From assembly GCA_021816775.1 (NCBI GenBank), contig JAKAXA010000021.1, positions 1-55,508 of the forward strand: a stretch of DNA of 55,508 nt, in the 5' to 3' direction. This stretch comes from Pseudomonadota bacterium (GTDB taxonomy: Bacteria; Pseudomonadota; Gammaproteobacteria; Steroidobacterales; Steroidobacteraceae). Both the position numbers and the translations under genes were made by a program. The notes beneath the pieces are model-generated. The model saw only the letters and a list, made by a program, of their open reading frames with translations, ran no database searches and was not told where the DNA came from. Position 1 is the stretch's first letter. Each line of letters opens with the position of its first letter. This document shows positions 44,162-53,161 of the stretch, piece by piece.

Positions 44162-44869
44162 TCACCAGCGGCACGGGAGCCCGTCGTAATTGAGAAACGC
44201 GCCGCTGTCGCCGGGGCCGAGACCGGCGATGACGCGCCGCATCGAGGCGACGCTCTGCTCGGCGGACAGCGGCGCCTGCGCTCCGCCCATGTCGGTGCGC
44301 ACCCAACCCGGGTGCATGACGAGGCAGGTGATGTGCCGGGCGGCGAGCTCGATGGCCGCGCACCTGACGGCCATGTTCAAGGCGGCCTTGGAGGTGCGAT
44401 AGGCGACCCAGCCTCCCGAGGTGTTCTCGGCGATCGAGCCCATGCCGCTGGTGAGGGCCACTGCGAGGCGGCCCGCGCCGCGCTCAAGATGCGCGGTAAA
44501 CGCCTCGATCACGCGCACGGCGCCCAGCGTGTTGACCTCGAGCAGAGCGGCCCAGTCGACGTAGTCGATGTGGCCCAGGCTCTGTCCCGGCCCGCCCATG
44601 ACCCCGGCGCAGTTGAGCAGCACATCGACCGGCTGTTCCTGCAGCACTCGCGCCGCGCTCGCGACGCTCGCGGTGTCGGTGACATCGAGCGCAACGATCT
44701 GCAGGCGCGCCGCCGCATCCTCGGCCAGCCGATTCAGCGCCTGCGCGCGCTCGGGCGCGCGGCAGGCCGCGATCACCCGCCGACCCTCGAGCAGGTACTG
44801 GCGGACGAACTCCAAGCCGATGCCGCGATTGGCGCCGGTGACGAGCACGGTGGAGACGATGGTCGGCAT
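44162..44869 (-). CDS. Short-chain dehydrogenase/reductase
   Basis: A 235-residue SDR with TGANRGIG (cofactor loop, about 11-18), NCAGV (about 87) and the YxxxK pair in YRTSKAA (about 157-161). The form resembles the CsgA/sniffer-like carbonyl reductase subgroup. Substrate unknown. It is 20 bases from the end of the minus-strand lipoprotein gene, so the two may be cotranscribed. Confidence 0.85.
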   Translation of the reverse strand: MPTIVSTVLVTGANRGIGLEFVRQYLLEGRRVIAACRAPERAQALNRLAEDAAARLQIVALDVTDTASVASAARVLQEQPVDVLLNCAGVMGGPGQSLGHIDYVDWAALLEVNTLGAVRVIEAFTAHLERGAGRLAVALTSGMGSIAENTSGGWVAYRTSKAALNMAVRCAAIELAARHITCLVMHPGWVRTDMGGAQAPLSAEQSVASMRRVIAGLGPGDSGAFLNYDGLPCRW

Positions 44870-44888
44870 GCGGATCCCGGCGAGGCGC

Positions 44889-45524
44889 TCAGCTGCCGGC
44901 GAGCGCTGCCGGCACCTGGAATGGCGGCACGCTGCCGACGGCGGTGATCTCGTACACTTCGCTGGCGTAGCGGTCGCCGAGTCCCACGCCGCGAGCGGCG
45001 ACCACGAGCTTCAGCAGCGCTCCGCTCCCATTGGCCACACATGCGGTGAAGGTCTCTCCGAACGTCGCGCCGCTCGCGGCGCTGACGGTCCACGTGCGAC
45101 CGGCAAGACCGGCCTGGCGGCACGGACCGCCGCGGCGCACGATCGCACCGCTGAGGCGGGTCATCGCGTAGAGCTGCCGCGCGAAAGAGGGCAGATTGCT
45201 CTGCGCGTAGGCGTTCGGTTGCTGCGGGTGGCGGAACCAGCGGTTGCCGAAATGCACGTAGCTGACGAGCCCGATGTGCAGCACCGTGAAGCCGCTCTCG
45301 GCGGCCCAGTTGTCCGGGCTGTGTACCTGTGTGCGGATCGTCATGTGGTGTCTGCCCAAGCCGCTCGTCAGCCGGGCGCGATAATTCGTGAGTGACGATA
45401 ACGCACGACGCGACAGAGTGGTCACGGCGGCGGGGTCGGCGTGGTCCCAGGGGCCGCAGCCGCTCAGCGCGAGCGCGCAGGCAAGCGCGACCGGGACGGC
45501 GAATAAGGGAACGCGGCGGCTCAT
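44889..45524 (-). CDS. Putative lipoprotein, unrecognised
   Basis: A 211-residue protein with a lipoprotein signal peptide: positive MSRR, hydrophobic VALACALA, then lipobox LSGC with Cys23. The mature part has an HMTIRTQVHSPDNW region, two further cysteines and a short beta-rich tail. It may be membrane-anchored in the periplasm. No family is recognised. Confidence 0.65.
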   Translation of the reverse strand: MSRRVPLFAVPVALACALALSGCGPWDHADPAAVTTLSRRALSSLTNYRARLTSGLGRHHMTIRTQVHSPDNWAAESGFTVLHIGLVSYVHFGNRWFRHPQQPNAYAQSNLPSFARQLYAMTRLSGAIVRRGGPCRQAGLAGRTWTVSAASGATFGETFTACVANGSGALLKLVVAARGVGLGDRYASEVYEITAVGSVPPFQVPAALAGS

Positions 45525-45680
45525 GAATCTCCTTGCGACACGCAGCGGTGCCTGCGGGCACGGATGCAGTGAGCGCTTCTACCATCACGCGCGGCGCGGC
45601 TCAAGCCGGGACCGGTCGCGCGGCAGTGTGGAGGTAGAATGATCCCGGCTCGAGATGGGGCCGATGGATGGAGGCGCAGA

Positions 45681-46427
45681 ATGAACCCGGAGCGCATTGA
45701 TCTCGGCGGACGGGTGGCGTTGGTGACCGGAGCCTCGCGCGGCATCGGACGCGCGATCGCGCTTGCTCTCGGGCGGGCCGGGGCGGATGTGGCCGTCAAT
45801 TGCCACTCGCATGCCGGCCGGGCGGAGGAGGTGGTGACGGCGCTGCGCGCCATGGGCCGCCGTGCCATGGTCGTGGCCGCGGACGTGTCGGTGCGCGCGG
45901 CGGTCGAGGAGATGGTGGTGCGCATCGGGCGCGAGCTCGGCCCCATCGAGATCCTGATCAACAATGCCGGCATCGCCAACCTGCGCGGACTCGACGAGCT
46001 CGATGAGGCCGAATTCGACCGCACCATCGCGGTGAATCTCAAGTCGGCGTTTCTGTGCACGCAGGCGGTCCTGCCGGCGATGCGCGCATCGCGCCACGGA
46101 CGCATCGTTAACCTCTCCTCGGCGGCGGCGCGCGGCCCCGGGGTCGTCGGGGTGCACTACAACGCCTCCAAGGCGGGACTGGAAGGGCTGACGCGAGGCT
46201 ACGCGGCGCGCCTGGCGGCAGAGGGCATCACGGTCAATGCCATCGCCCCGGGACCGATCGAGACGGACATGGCCGGCCCCCTGAGGCAGACCGACGCGTT
46301 CCGGCGCGTACCGGTCGGGCGACTCGGCACCCCGGAGGAGGTGGCGCAGTCGGTGCTGATGGTGATCGACAACCCCTTCATCACCGGGCAGACCATTGGC
46401 GTCAACGGCGGGGTGGTGCTCGGCTGA
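45681..46427 (+). CDS. SDR-family oxidoreductase (FabG-like)
   Basis: A 248-residue classical SDR: TGASRGIG (about 17-24), NNAGIAN (about 93), catalytic Ser in LSSAAARG (about 145), YNASKAG (about 160) and a C-terminal GVNGGVVLG. It resembles 3-ketoacyl-ACP reductases, but such proteins act on many substrates. GGAGG precedes the ATG; an upstream in-frame start would add a non-conserved leader. Confidence 0.87.
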   Translation: MNPERIDLGGRVALVTGASRGIGRAIALALGRAGADVAVNCHSHAGRAEEVVTALRAMGRRAMVVAADVSVRAAVEEMVVRIGRELGPIEILINNAGIANLRGLDELDEAEFDRTIAVNLKSAFLCTQAVLPAMRASRHGRIVNLSSAAARGPGVVGVHYNASKAGLEGLTRGYAARLAAEGITVNAIAPGPIETDMAGPLRQTDAFRRVPVGRLGTPEEVAQSVLMVIDNPFITGQTIGVNGGVVLG

Positions 46428-46455
46428 GCCGCTGCGGCGCCTGGACGGCGGCAAC

Positions 46456-46470
46456 TGATACATTGTATCA
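46456..46470. promoter_or_regulatory. Zur/Mur-like palindrome at the metal-transport operon
   Basis: TGATACATTGTATCA is a perfect 7-1-7 palindrome ending eight bases before the start of the substrate-binding protein gene. Size and AT-rich, symmetric form resemble Fur-family (Zur or Mur) operators, and a Fur-family regulator is the fifth gene downstream. Binding by that protein is inferred. Confidence 0.65.
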
Positions 46471-46477
46471 TTTGTTG

Positions 46478-47419
46478 ATGGAGGACTTCCTCTGCTCGCT
46501 GCGGCGCCGTCTGCGCATTGTCCTGCTCGCGGGGCTGGCCGTGCTCGCCGCCGGCTGCGGCGCTGCGCCCCCCGGCGGGCCGCCGCTTGCGATCGGCGCC
46601 GAGAGCCAGTACGCCGATGTGCTCAGCCAGATCGGCGGCCCCTACGTCAGGGTGCGCGCCATCCTGAACAACCCCAACACCGATCCGCACTCGTTCGAGG
46701 CGAGCCCGGCGGTCGCCCGCGAAGTCTCGCAAGCCTCGCTCGTGGTGATGAACGGGCTCGGCTATGACGCGTGGATCGAGCGGATCCTCGCGGCCGCCCC
46801 CAACCCGCGCCGCCGGGTGATCGACGTGCGCCGTCTGCTGCGGCTGCCCTCCGATACGGTCAATCCACACCTGTGGTACGACCCGCGCACCATGGCGGCG
46901 GTGGCCGAAGCGGCTGCTCGGGCGCTCACCGCTCTGGATCCGGCCCATGCGCAGTACTTTCAGGCCAATGCGCGCCGCTTCACGGCGTCGCTCGCGCCGT
47001 GGACGGCGGCGATCACCGCGTTCCGCAGGGACTACGGGTCAACTCCGGTGGCGGTCACCGAGCCGGTGGCGAACGCGTTGCTCGAGGCCGCCGGCTGCCG
47101 CATTCTGACGCCTCTCGCCCTGCAGGTTGCCCTCATGAACGGCACCGACCCGGCGCCGCAGGACGTGGCGGCCGAGCGCTCGCTGCTTCGCGGCCGCAAG
47201 GTCAAGGTGCTGCTTTACAACCGGCAGGTGACCGGTCCGCTGACGAGCTCGTTTCTCGAGTTGGCGCGCGAGCAGCACATCCCGGTCGTTGGCGTCTACG
47301 AGACCATGCCGAGCGGCTATCACTATCAGTCCTGGATGCTCGCCGAAATCAACGCGCTGCGGGCCGCCGTGGCGCACGGTGCCTCGACCCGCACGCTCGG
47401 CGGGGAGGCGGCCCGATGA
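46478..47419 (+). CDS. Zinc/manganese ABC transporter substrate-binding lipoprotein
   Basis: A 313-residue cluster A-I solute-binding protein (ZnuA/TroA/MntC type). A lipoprotein signal with lipobox LAAGC ends at about residue 27. Metal-ligand histidines are in DPHSFEASP (about 70) and NPHLWYDP (about 132), with further acidic ligands downstream. There is no long histidine-rich loop as in many ZnuA proteins, so zinc versus manganese is open. It ends with ATGA overlap to the ATPase gene. Confidence 0.88.
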   Translation: MEDFLCSLRRRLRIVLLAGLAVLAAGCGAAPPGGPPLAIGAESQYADVLSQIGGPYVRVRAILNNPNTDPHSFEASPAVAREVSQASLVVMNGLGYDAWIERILAAAPNPRRRVIDVRRLLRLPSDTVNPHLWYDPRTMAAVAEAAARALTALDPAHAQYFQANARRFTASLAPWTAAITAFRRDYGSTPVAVTEPVANALLEAAGCRILTPLALQVALMNGTDPAPQDVAAERSLLRGRKVKVLLYNRQVTGPLTSSFLELAREQHIPVVGVYETMPSGYHYQSWMLAEINALRAAVAHGASTRTLGGEAAR

Positions 47420-48240
47420 CTGACTCCTCGATGGCCCTTGCGGTCGAGCAGGTGTGCGTCGCCCTCGGCGGCCGGCGGGTGCTGCGCGATGTGAGCTTCT
47501 GCCTCGAGGCCGGGGAGTTCTGCGGACTGATCGGCTCGAACGGTTCGGGCAAGACGACGCTGCTGCGGGCCATCCTTGGCTTCGTGCGTCTCGAGGCGGG
47601 CCGGATCCGCCTCGCGGAGCAGTCCACCGGTACGGGGCTCATCGGCTACGTGCCGCAGAAGATCGCGCTCGATCCGGGGCTGCCGCTGCGCGCCCGTGAT
47701 GTCGTGGCGCTCGGACTCGATGGGGCGCGTCTGGGGCCGGCGCTGCCCTCGAGAGCGCGCACGGCTCGGGTCGACGAGATGCTCCAGGCGGTCGGGGCGC
47801 TCGAGTTCGCCGAGCAGCGCGTGGGGCTGCTCTCCGGGGGACAGCAGCAGCGGGTGCTGGTGGCGCACGCGTTGGTGCGCCGCCCGCGGCTGCTGCTGCT
47901 CGATGAGCCGCTGGCCAACCTCGATGTGCGCAGCACCGCGGAGATCGTCGCGCTGCTGCGCCGCCTCTCGCGCGAATATGGTGCGGCCGTGCTGCTCTCG
48001 GCGCATGACATGAATCCGCTGCTGCCGGCGATGGACCGGGTCGTGTATCTGGCGAACGGCTCGGCCGTGGCGGGCAGGGCCGACGAAGTGGTGCGCACGG
48101 AGGTCTTGAGCAGCCTCTACGGCTACCACGTCGATGTGGTGCGGGTGCACGGGCGCGTGGTGGTGGTCGCCGCCGAGGCGAGCGAGCAGATCCATGCGGC
48201 CGTCGCGCACAATCCCGAACACACCACTGCCGTTCCCTAG
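47416..48240 (+). CDS. ABC transporter ATP-binding protein (metal importer)
   Basis: A 274-residue ATPase. Walker A GSNGSGKTT (about 40-48), Q-loop PQKIALDP, signature LSGGQQQR (about 139), Walker B LLLLDEPLANLD (about 158-169) and switch histidine SAHDM (about 195). It energises import of the metal delivered by the preceding lipoprotein; start overlaps that gene by four bases. Confidence 0.92.
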   Translation: MTDSSMALAVEQVCVALGGRRVLRDVSFCLEAGEFCGLIGSNGSGKTTLLRAILGFVRLEAGRIRLAEQSTGTGLIGYVPQKIALDPGLPLRARDVVALGLDGARLGPALPSRARTARVDEMLQAVGALEFAEQRVGLLSGGQQQRVLVAHALVRRPRLLLLDEPLANLDVRSTAEIVALLRRLSREYGAAVLLSAHDMNPLLPAMDRVVYLANGSAVAGRADEVVRTEVLSSLYGYHVDVVRVHGRVVVVAAEASEQIHAAVAHNPEHTTAVP

Positions 48241-48242
48241 GT

Positions 48243-49145
48243 GTGAGCGGCGCCGTGTCTCTCGTGCTCTCAGTCCCCGGGTTCCTGGCGAGCGAGCCGG
48301 TTCGCATCGCGCTCGCCGTCGGCGGCGGCGCGGCGCTCGTGTGCGCGGTGGTGGGCTGCGCGACGGTGATGCGCCGCCAGTCCTTCGCCGGGCACGCACT
48401 GGCCGATGTGAGCAGCGCCGGCGGCTCGGCGGCGTATCTGCTCGCAGTGAATCCGCTGTTCGGCTTTCTGGGCATGGCCGCCGCGGCTGCCGGGGTGATG
48501 GAGTGGGCCGACATCCGTGAGGCGCGCGAGCGCGATCTGCTTACCGGGGTGGTGCTCGGCGCGGGGCTGGGGCTCGCCGCGCTGCTGCTCTACTTCGATG
48601 CGACGGTGCGCAGCGTCAGCGGTGCGGCGGTGACGGTGCTCTTCGGCTCGATGTTCACGATTCCTGCCTCGATCGTGCCGCTGGCGCTCGCCGTGGCCGC
48701 GGTCGCGCTTGCGGCGAGCGCCATCATCCACCGACCGCTGCTCGTCAGTTCCCTTTCGGCAGATCTGGCGCGCGCGCAGGGCGTTCGCGTGCGGGCCGTG
48801 GCGCTCACCCATGCGCTGGCACTGGCGCTGGCGGTGTCGCTGTCGGCCATGACGGTCGGGGCCATCCTCGCCACGGCGCTGCTGATCGGGCCGGCCGCCG
48901 CGGCGCTGCGCCTGGCGAAGCGTCCCGTATCGGCCGCCGTGCTCGCCGCGCTGATCGGGCTCGGCGCGACCTGGGGCGGCATCGTGCTCGCGTATGAGAG
49001 CTTCTACTGGACGCCGGGGCATGGATGGCCGGTGAGCTTCTTCATCGTCACGCTGATCTTCTGCGCTTACCTCATCGCCGGGTGGATGGCCGGACGCCCC
49101 GGCACGCGGCCTGCCGCACACCCCTCGGGCTGCGAGGGTCCCTGA
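48243..49145 (+). CDS. Metal ABC transporter permease (ZnuB/TroC-like), first copy
   Basis: A 300-residue permease with about eight membrane segments, the FAGHALADVSSAGGSAAYLL region (about 44-63) typical of the ABC-3 family, and TVGAILATALLIGPAAAALRL (about 203-223). It starts two bases after the ATPase stop. A second, different permease follows, so the membrane part may be a heterodimer as in TroCD. Confidence 0.88.
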   Translation: MSGAVSLVLSVPGFLASEPVRIALAVGGGAALVCAVVGCATVMRRQSFAGHALADVSSAGGSAAYLLAVNPLFGFLGMAAAAAGVMEWADIREARERDLLTGVVLGAGLGLAALLLYFDATVRSVSGAAVTVLFGSMFTIPASIVPLALAVAAVALAASAIIHRPLLVSSLSADLARAQGVRVRAVALTHALALALAVSLSAMTVGAILATALLIGPAAAALRLAKRPVSAAVLAALIGLGATWGGIVLAYESFYWTPGHGWPVSFFIVTLIFCAYLIAGWMAGRPGTRPAAHPSGCEGP

Positions 49146-49146
49146 G

Positions 49147-49944
49147 ATGTTCGCAGCCTTCATGGCCCACGCGTGGATCGTTGCGACGATGGTGGCGATC
49201 GTCGCCGGGGCGGTGGGTTTCTTCGTGGTCGCGCGGCGCGCGGCCTTCGCAGCCCATGCGCTGCCGCTCGGCGCGTTCCCCGGGGCGGCGGCGGCCAGCC
49301 TGCTCGGTGTGAGTCAGCTGCTCGGGCTCGCCGTGTTCAGCGTACTCGGCGTGGTCGCCATCGCCCGGCTGCAGCGCGGCGAGCGGCGCGAGGTCGCGAG
49401 CGCGTTGTGGCTTGCGCTGTCACTCGCGCTGGGCACGCTGCTGCTGGGTTTCTCGGGCCAGTATGTGCAGAGCATCTACGGGCTGCTGTTCGGCGAGGTG
49501 CTCGGCATCAGCCGCGGGCAGCTCGAGGGGGTGGCGGCGCTCGGCGTGGTGGCGCTCTCGCTGCTCGTGCTCTTTGCGCGGCCCTTGCTGCTCGAGTCGC
49601 TGTCGGGGGACCTTGCGGCCGCGGCCGTCGGACGCTCGCCGCGGCTTGAGTGGGTCTTTCTCGGCATTCTGGCGCTCTCGACCGCGATCGCGGTGCCCGT
49701 GGTGGGCGCGCTGCTCGTGTTCAGCCTGATGGTGGGGCCGGCGAGCGCGGCGCGCGCGTTCACGGACCGGCCGTGGCGCTCGCTCGCGGTATCCGTCGCG
49801 CTGGCGGTCGGCACGGCCTGGGCTGCCATCGCGCTCTCCTACCTCAGCAACTGGCCGGTCGGCTTCTTCGTCGGCGTCCTCAGCGCGGCCTGTTATGTCG
49901 CGGGGCGGCTGTGCGGCCGGGGCATTGTGGCGCAGGCGGCCTGA
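49147..49944 (+). CDS. Metal ABC transporter permease, second copy
   Basis: A 265-residue ABC-3 permease: FAAHALPLGAFPGAAAASLL (about 36-55), FGEVLGISRGQLEGVA (about 115-130) and VVGALLVFSLMVGPASAARAF (about 190-210). It begins one base after the previous gene's stop and is shorter than the first permease. Confidence 0.87.
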   Translation: MFAAFMAHAWIVATMVAIVAGAVGFFVVARRAAFAAHALPLGAFPGAAAASLLGVSQLLGLAVFSVLGVVAIARLQRGERREVASALWLALSLALGTLLLGFSGQYVQSIYGLLFGEVLGISRGQLEGVAALGVVALSLLVLFARPLLLESLSGDLAAAAVGRSPRLEWVFLGILALSTAIAVPVVGALLVFSLMVGPASAARAFTDRPWRSLAVSVALAVGTAWAAIALSYLSNWPVGFFVGVLSAACYVAGRLCGRGIVAQAA

Positions 49945-49954
49945 GAGCAGGCGC

Positions 49955-50446
49955 ATGCCGATGCCAAAGGCGCTCAAGACCCACCCGACCCGAGCGGCGC
50001 AGCAGGCGCTCGAGCGGCTCGAGGCGCTGTGCCTCGAGCGGGGCCAGCGCCTGACGCGGCAGCGGCGCGCGGTGCTGTGCCAGCTTCTGGCCGAGGGGCG
50101 TGCGCTGTCCGCTTATGAGCTGCTCGAGCGGCTGCGGCCCGAAGACGGGCGTTCAACGCCCGCAGGCGTGTACCGCGCGCTCGAGTCCCTGATGCAGGCC
50201 GGCGTCGTGCACCGCCTCGAATCCACCCGCGCGTTCATTCTCTGTGAGCATCCCGAGGCGCCGCACACCGGGCAGCTGCTCATCTGTCGCGGGTGTGGTC
50301 AGGTGGTCGAGGCAGAGGACGCGCGGGTGTCGGCCGCCACCGGCCGGCTCGGGGAGCGGCTCGGCTTCTCGCTCGATCAGCGCGTCGTTGAGCTCACCGG
50401 GTTGTGCGGCCGGTGCCGCGCCCCGCACGCGGCACATGCGCAATGA
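49955..50446 (+). CDS. Fur-family metalloregulator (Zur-like)
   Basis: A 163-residue Fur-type repressor. Winged helix with QRLTRQRRAVLCQLLAEG and PAGVYRALESL (about 28-80), then a dimerisation domain with ICRGCGQVVE (about 110-119) and CGRCRAPHAAH (about 152), two CxxC pairs that should hold structural zinc, as in Zur. The gene is last in the metal-importer operon, so with the palindrome at 46456-46470 it likely forms a feedback circuit. Mur or Fur specificity is possible. Confidence 0.85.
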   Translation: MPMPKALKTHPTRAAQQALERLEALCLERGQRLTRQRRAVLCQLLAEGRALSAYELLERLRPEDGRSTPAGVYRALESLMQAGVVHRLESTRAFILCEHPEAPHTGQLLICRGCGQVVEAEDARVSAATGRLGERLGFSLDQRVVELTGLCGRCRAPHAAHAQ

Positions 50447-50472
50447 GATGATGAGACACGGAGCAGCGCACC

Positions 50473-51375
50473 ATGACTGAAATACCCCCCCTCAGCAAAC
50501 GGCAGGCCGCGGGCGCACTCGCCGTCGCGTTGCTGTCGGTCGCACTCGCCACCCCGGCCATGGCGGCCCCGCGCGGCGCTTCGTTCACCGCGATGAGCGG
50601 CAACCCCTGCGCCGGCGCGCCGGCCGGCAACCCCGGTGCGGCATTCATGCACATGATCCTGCATCCCGGCGCACGCTTTCATCTGCCGCCGCAGTCGGCC
50701 CGGCAGCGCTCGCAGGCACAGCGGGCGGCGGAGCGCGCGCGTGCGCGCGACTGGGCGGACCTGTGCCGTTACCGTGCGGCGAACAAGGCGCTGAAACATC
50801 ATCCGCGCGTCGTGTTCATGGGCGATTCGATCACGGACTTCTGGCAGTACGGGGATCCCTCGATGTTCACCCATGGCGTGGTCGACCGCGGCATCAGCGG
50901 CCAGACAAGCGCGCAGATGCTGGCGCGGTTCTGGCCGGATGTGATCGCGCTGCACCCCAAGGTGGTGCAGATCATCGCCGGCACCAACGATATTGCCGGC
51001 AACACGGGGCCCACCACCGAGCGCAGCTACGAGGACAATATCGAGGCGATGGTGACGCTCGCCGAAGCGCACCACATTCACGTGATCCTGGGCTCTATGC
51101 CGCCCGCGGTGCGTTTCTGGTGGGCGCCGCAGTATCGGCCGGCGCAGGAGATTCGTCGCCTGAATGCCTGGCTGCGCCACTACGCGCGCGAGCAGCACCT
51201 GCGTTTTGTCGATTACTACGCTCACCTGGTGAGCCCGCAGGGGACGTTCCGGCACAGCCTCTCGAACGACGGCGTGCACCCGAACCGCAATGGCTACAGG
51301 GTGATGAGCGCGCTCGCGCGCAAGGCCATCGAGGCTCCCTGGCCTCATTCGCCGCTACAGAACGCGCGACGCTAG
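50473..51375 (+). CDS. Secreted SGNH/GDSL hydrolase
   Basis: A 300-residue protein with a signal peptide ending near ATPAMA (about 33), a proline/glycine-rich region, and the SGNH blocks FMGDSITDF (block I with serine, about 115), RGISGQTS (block II glycine), AGTNDIAG (block III asparagine) and DGVHPN (block V Asp/His). It is probably an exported esterase or acetyl-hydrolase. Substrate unknown. Confidence 0.85.
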   Translation: MTEIPPLSKRQAAGALAVALLSVALATPAMAAPRGASFTAMSGNPCAGAPAGNPGAAFMHMILHPGARFHLPPQSARQRSQAQRAAERARARDWADLCRYRAANKALKHHPRVVFMGDSITDFWQYGDPSMFTHGVVDRGISGQTSAQMLARFWPDVIALHPKVVQIIAGTNDIAGNTGPTTERSYEDNIEAMVTLAEAHHIHVILGSMPPAVRFWWAPQYRPAQEIRRLNAWLRHYAREQHLRFVDYYAHLVSPQGTFRHSLSNDGVHPNRNGYRVMSALARKAIEAPWPHSPLQNARR

Positions 51376-51503
51376 CGAAGCAACGGGTGGTTAATCCGTA
51401 TGGACCCTCCTGCCGGGGCGCTCGACAGTAGTGGCCGGAGCGCTGGAGCGTGCGCCGCGGGGCGCATCGGATCTGCAGATTGGGGTTTGGCCGGAGGCGG
51501 TGC

Positions 51504-52520
51504 GTGCGGAGACCCACATTCCCCAACGGGCGGCTGCGCCGCAGAGTCGCGCTGGTCGGCGCGGCGCTTCTTTTATGGAACGCGGCAGCGTGGCTGTGCG
51601 CCGCGCTCGCCTTCAAGCATCAGCCGCTGCTCATCGGCACGGCGCTGCTCGCCTACGGCTTTGGTCTGCGTCATGCGGTCGATGCCGATCACATTGCTGC
51701 GATCGACAATGTCACGCGCAAGCTGATGCAGCAGGGGCGCCGGCCGGTGACGGCCGGCCTGTACTTCTCGCTCGGACACTCGACGGTGGTGGCCGCGCTG
51801 ACCGTGGTTGTGGCGGTCGCGGCCGGGAGCCTGCGCCATCAATTCGCTCATCTGCGCCTGATCGGCGGGGTGATCGGCACGGCCGTCTCGGCGCTGTTGC
51901 TGTTCCTGATCGCCGCGGCCAATCTCGCCATCCTGGCGCAGACGTGGCGCAGCTTCCGCGCCGCGCGCATCGGCGCGCCGGATGCGGCACCCCTGGCCGC
52001 GCCGGGTGGTGTGATGAGCCGCCTCTGGCGGGGAGCGTTTCGGCTCATCGAGCACAGCTGGCAGATGTATCCGGTGGGCCTGCTGTTCGGGCTGGGCTTT
52101 GATACCGCCACCGAAATCGGGCTGCTCGGCGTGTCGGCGGCGAGCGCCGCGAAGGGTCTGTCGCTCGGGGCCATCCTGGTCCTGCCGGCGCTGTTTTCAG
52201 CCGGCATGGCGCTGATCGACACCGCCGACAGCATGGTGATGGCGGGTGCCTACGGCTGGGCGTTCGTCAAGCCGCTCCGCAAGCTCTATTACAATCTGAC
52301 CATCACGACGCTGTCGGTGCTGGTGGCGCTCGTTGTCGCGGCCATCGAGACGCTCGGCCTGCTAGGCGCCTCGCTGCGCGAGCGCGGCATCTTCTGGCGC
52401 TCCGTCGATTCGATCAACGGACACTTCGATTGGCTCGGCTACGGCATTGTCGGGCTGTTCGTGCTCGGCTGGCTGGTGTCGCTCGCGATTTACAAGCTCG
52501 CGCGCTACGAGGCGGCCTGA
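51504..52520 (+). CDS. HoxN/NixA-type nickel/cobalt permease
   Basis: A 338-residue NiCoT-family transporter. The signature RHAVDADHIAAIDN lies in the second membrane segment (about 54-67), LGHSTVV (about 92) and LGFDTATEIGLLG (about 200) complete the motif set. It imports Ni2+ or Co2+ for enzymes such as hydrogenase or urease, none of which is in this window. GTG start after GGAGG with seven bases spacing is preferred. Confidence 0.88.
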   Translation: MRRPTFPNGRLRRRVALVGAALLLWNAAAWLCAALAFKHQPLLIGTALLAYGFGLRHAVDADHIAAIDNVTRKLMQQGRRPVTAGLYFSLGHSTVVAALTVVVAVAAGSLRHQFAHLRLIGGVIGTAVSALLLFLIAAANLAILAQTWRSFRAARIGAPDAAPLAAPGGVMSRLWRGAFRLIEHSWQMYPVGLLFGLGFDTATEIGLLGVSAASAAKGLSLGAILVLPALFSAGMALIDTADSMVMAGAYGWAFVKPLRKLYYNLTITTLSVLVALVVAAIETLGLLGASLRERGIFWRSVDSINGHFDWLGYGIVGLFVLGWLVSLAIYKLARYEAA

Positions 52521-52621
52521 GACCGGGCCTTCGCGCAGTCAGAGAGGTCAGTCAGGCAATGGCCGGATTGAGCATCCCCCGGGCCGGGGGACGTCGCGGG
52601 CGGAAAGGCGGGGCGGGCTTT

Positions 52622-52658
52622 GCGGGCCCGCCGCGGCAAGGCGCCACGGCGGGCCCGC
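52622..52658. terminator. Strong hairpin between convergent permease and HiPIP genes
   Basis: GCGGGCCCGCCG and CGGCGGGCCCGC form a perfect 12-bp stem with a 13-base loop. Lying between two convergent genes, it probably stops transcription from both directions, though no T-run follows. Confidence 0.55.
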
Positions 52659-52673
52659 AAGCGGGAGTGAAGA

Positions 52674-53030
52674 TCAGCTGCGTGCGTTGAACGAGGCGCA
52701 CCAGCCGTTGGCATCGACCGAGTAGCCGGCGTAGATCTGGCATCCGGCGTAGCCGCTTTTCTGGTCGGGGGTACCGAGGAAGAAACGGCAGGTGCTGCAG
52801 CGATCGCCCGGCTTGTACGTCGGGAACTTCTTGCGATCGACCTTGCTGGCATTCATCACGTAGCCGAGTGACTTGGCGAGCGGGTCGCTCTCGGACAGGT
52901 GCGGCAGATTCTCGCCGGCAGCCGAGGCGGTGCGCGGGCGCAGGCCAACCACAGCGACGGATGCGGCGACGGCGGCCGTCGCGAGAAACGCTCTGCGGGA
53001 TTGATCGGTACGGTTCTTCGACTCAGACAC
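52674..53030 (-). CDS. hip: High-potential iron-sulfur protein with TAT signal
   Basis: A 118-residue precursor. A twin-arginine signal (SRRAFLATAAVAA) ends near ASA (about 36). The mature domain has four cysteines in the HiPIP spacing (DRCSTC, YAGC, NGWC) that hold one [4Fe-4S] cluster. HiPIPs carry electrons in the periplasm between the cytochrome complex and terminal oxidase or reaction centre in sulfur oxidisers and phototrophs. The GTG start is chosen for its GGAGG site; the longer ATG frame gives no sensible leader. Confidence 0.9.
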   Translation of the reverse strand: MSESKNRTDQSRRAFLATAAVAASVAVVGLRPRTASAAGENLPHLSESDPLAKSLGYVMNASKVDRKKFPTYKPGDRCSTCRFFLGTPDQKSGYAGCQIYAGYSVDANGWCASFNARS

Positions 53031-53161
53031 AGCACACCTCCATATCGGCCAGTGAGGCAAGTATCGGTCAATGGGCACACCCGTGGCAACCGCCCCGGTG
53101 CGCGAGATGTACCTATGCATGCGTCGGGGAGCGGTGCCCGCCTCGGGCGGCAGGCTTCCGT

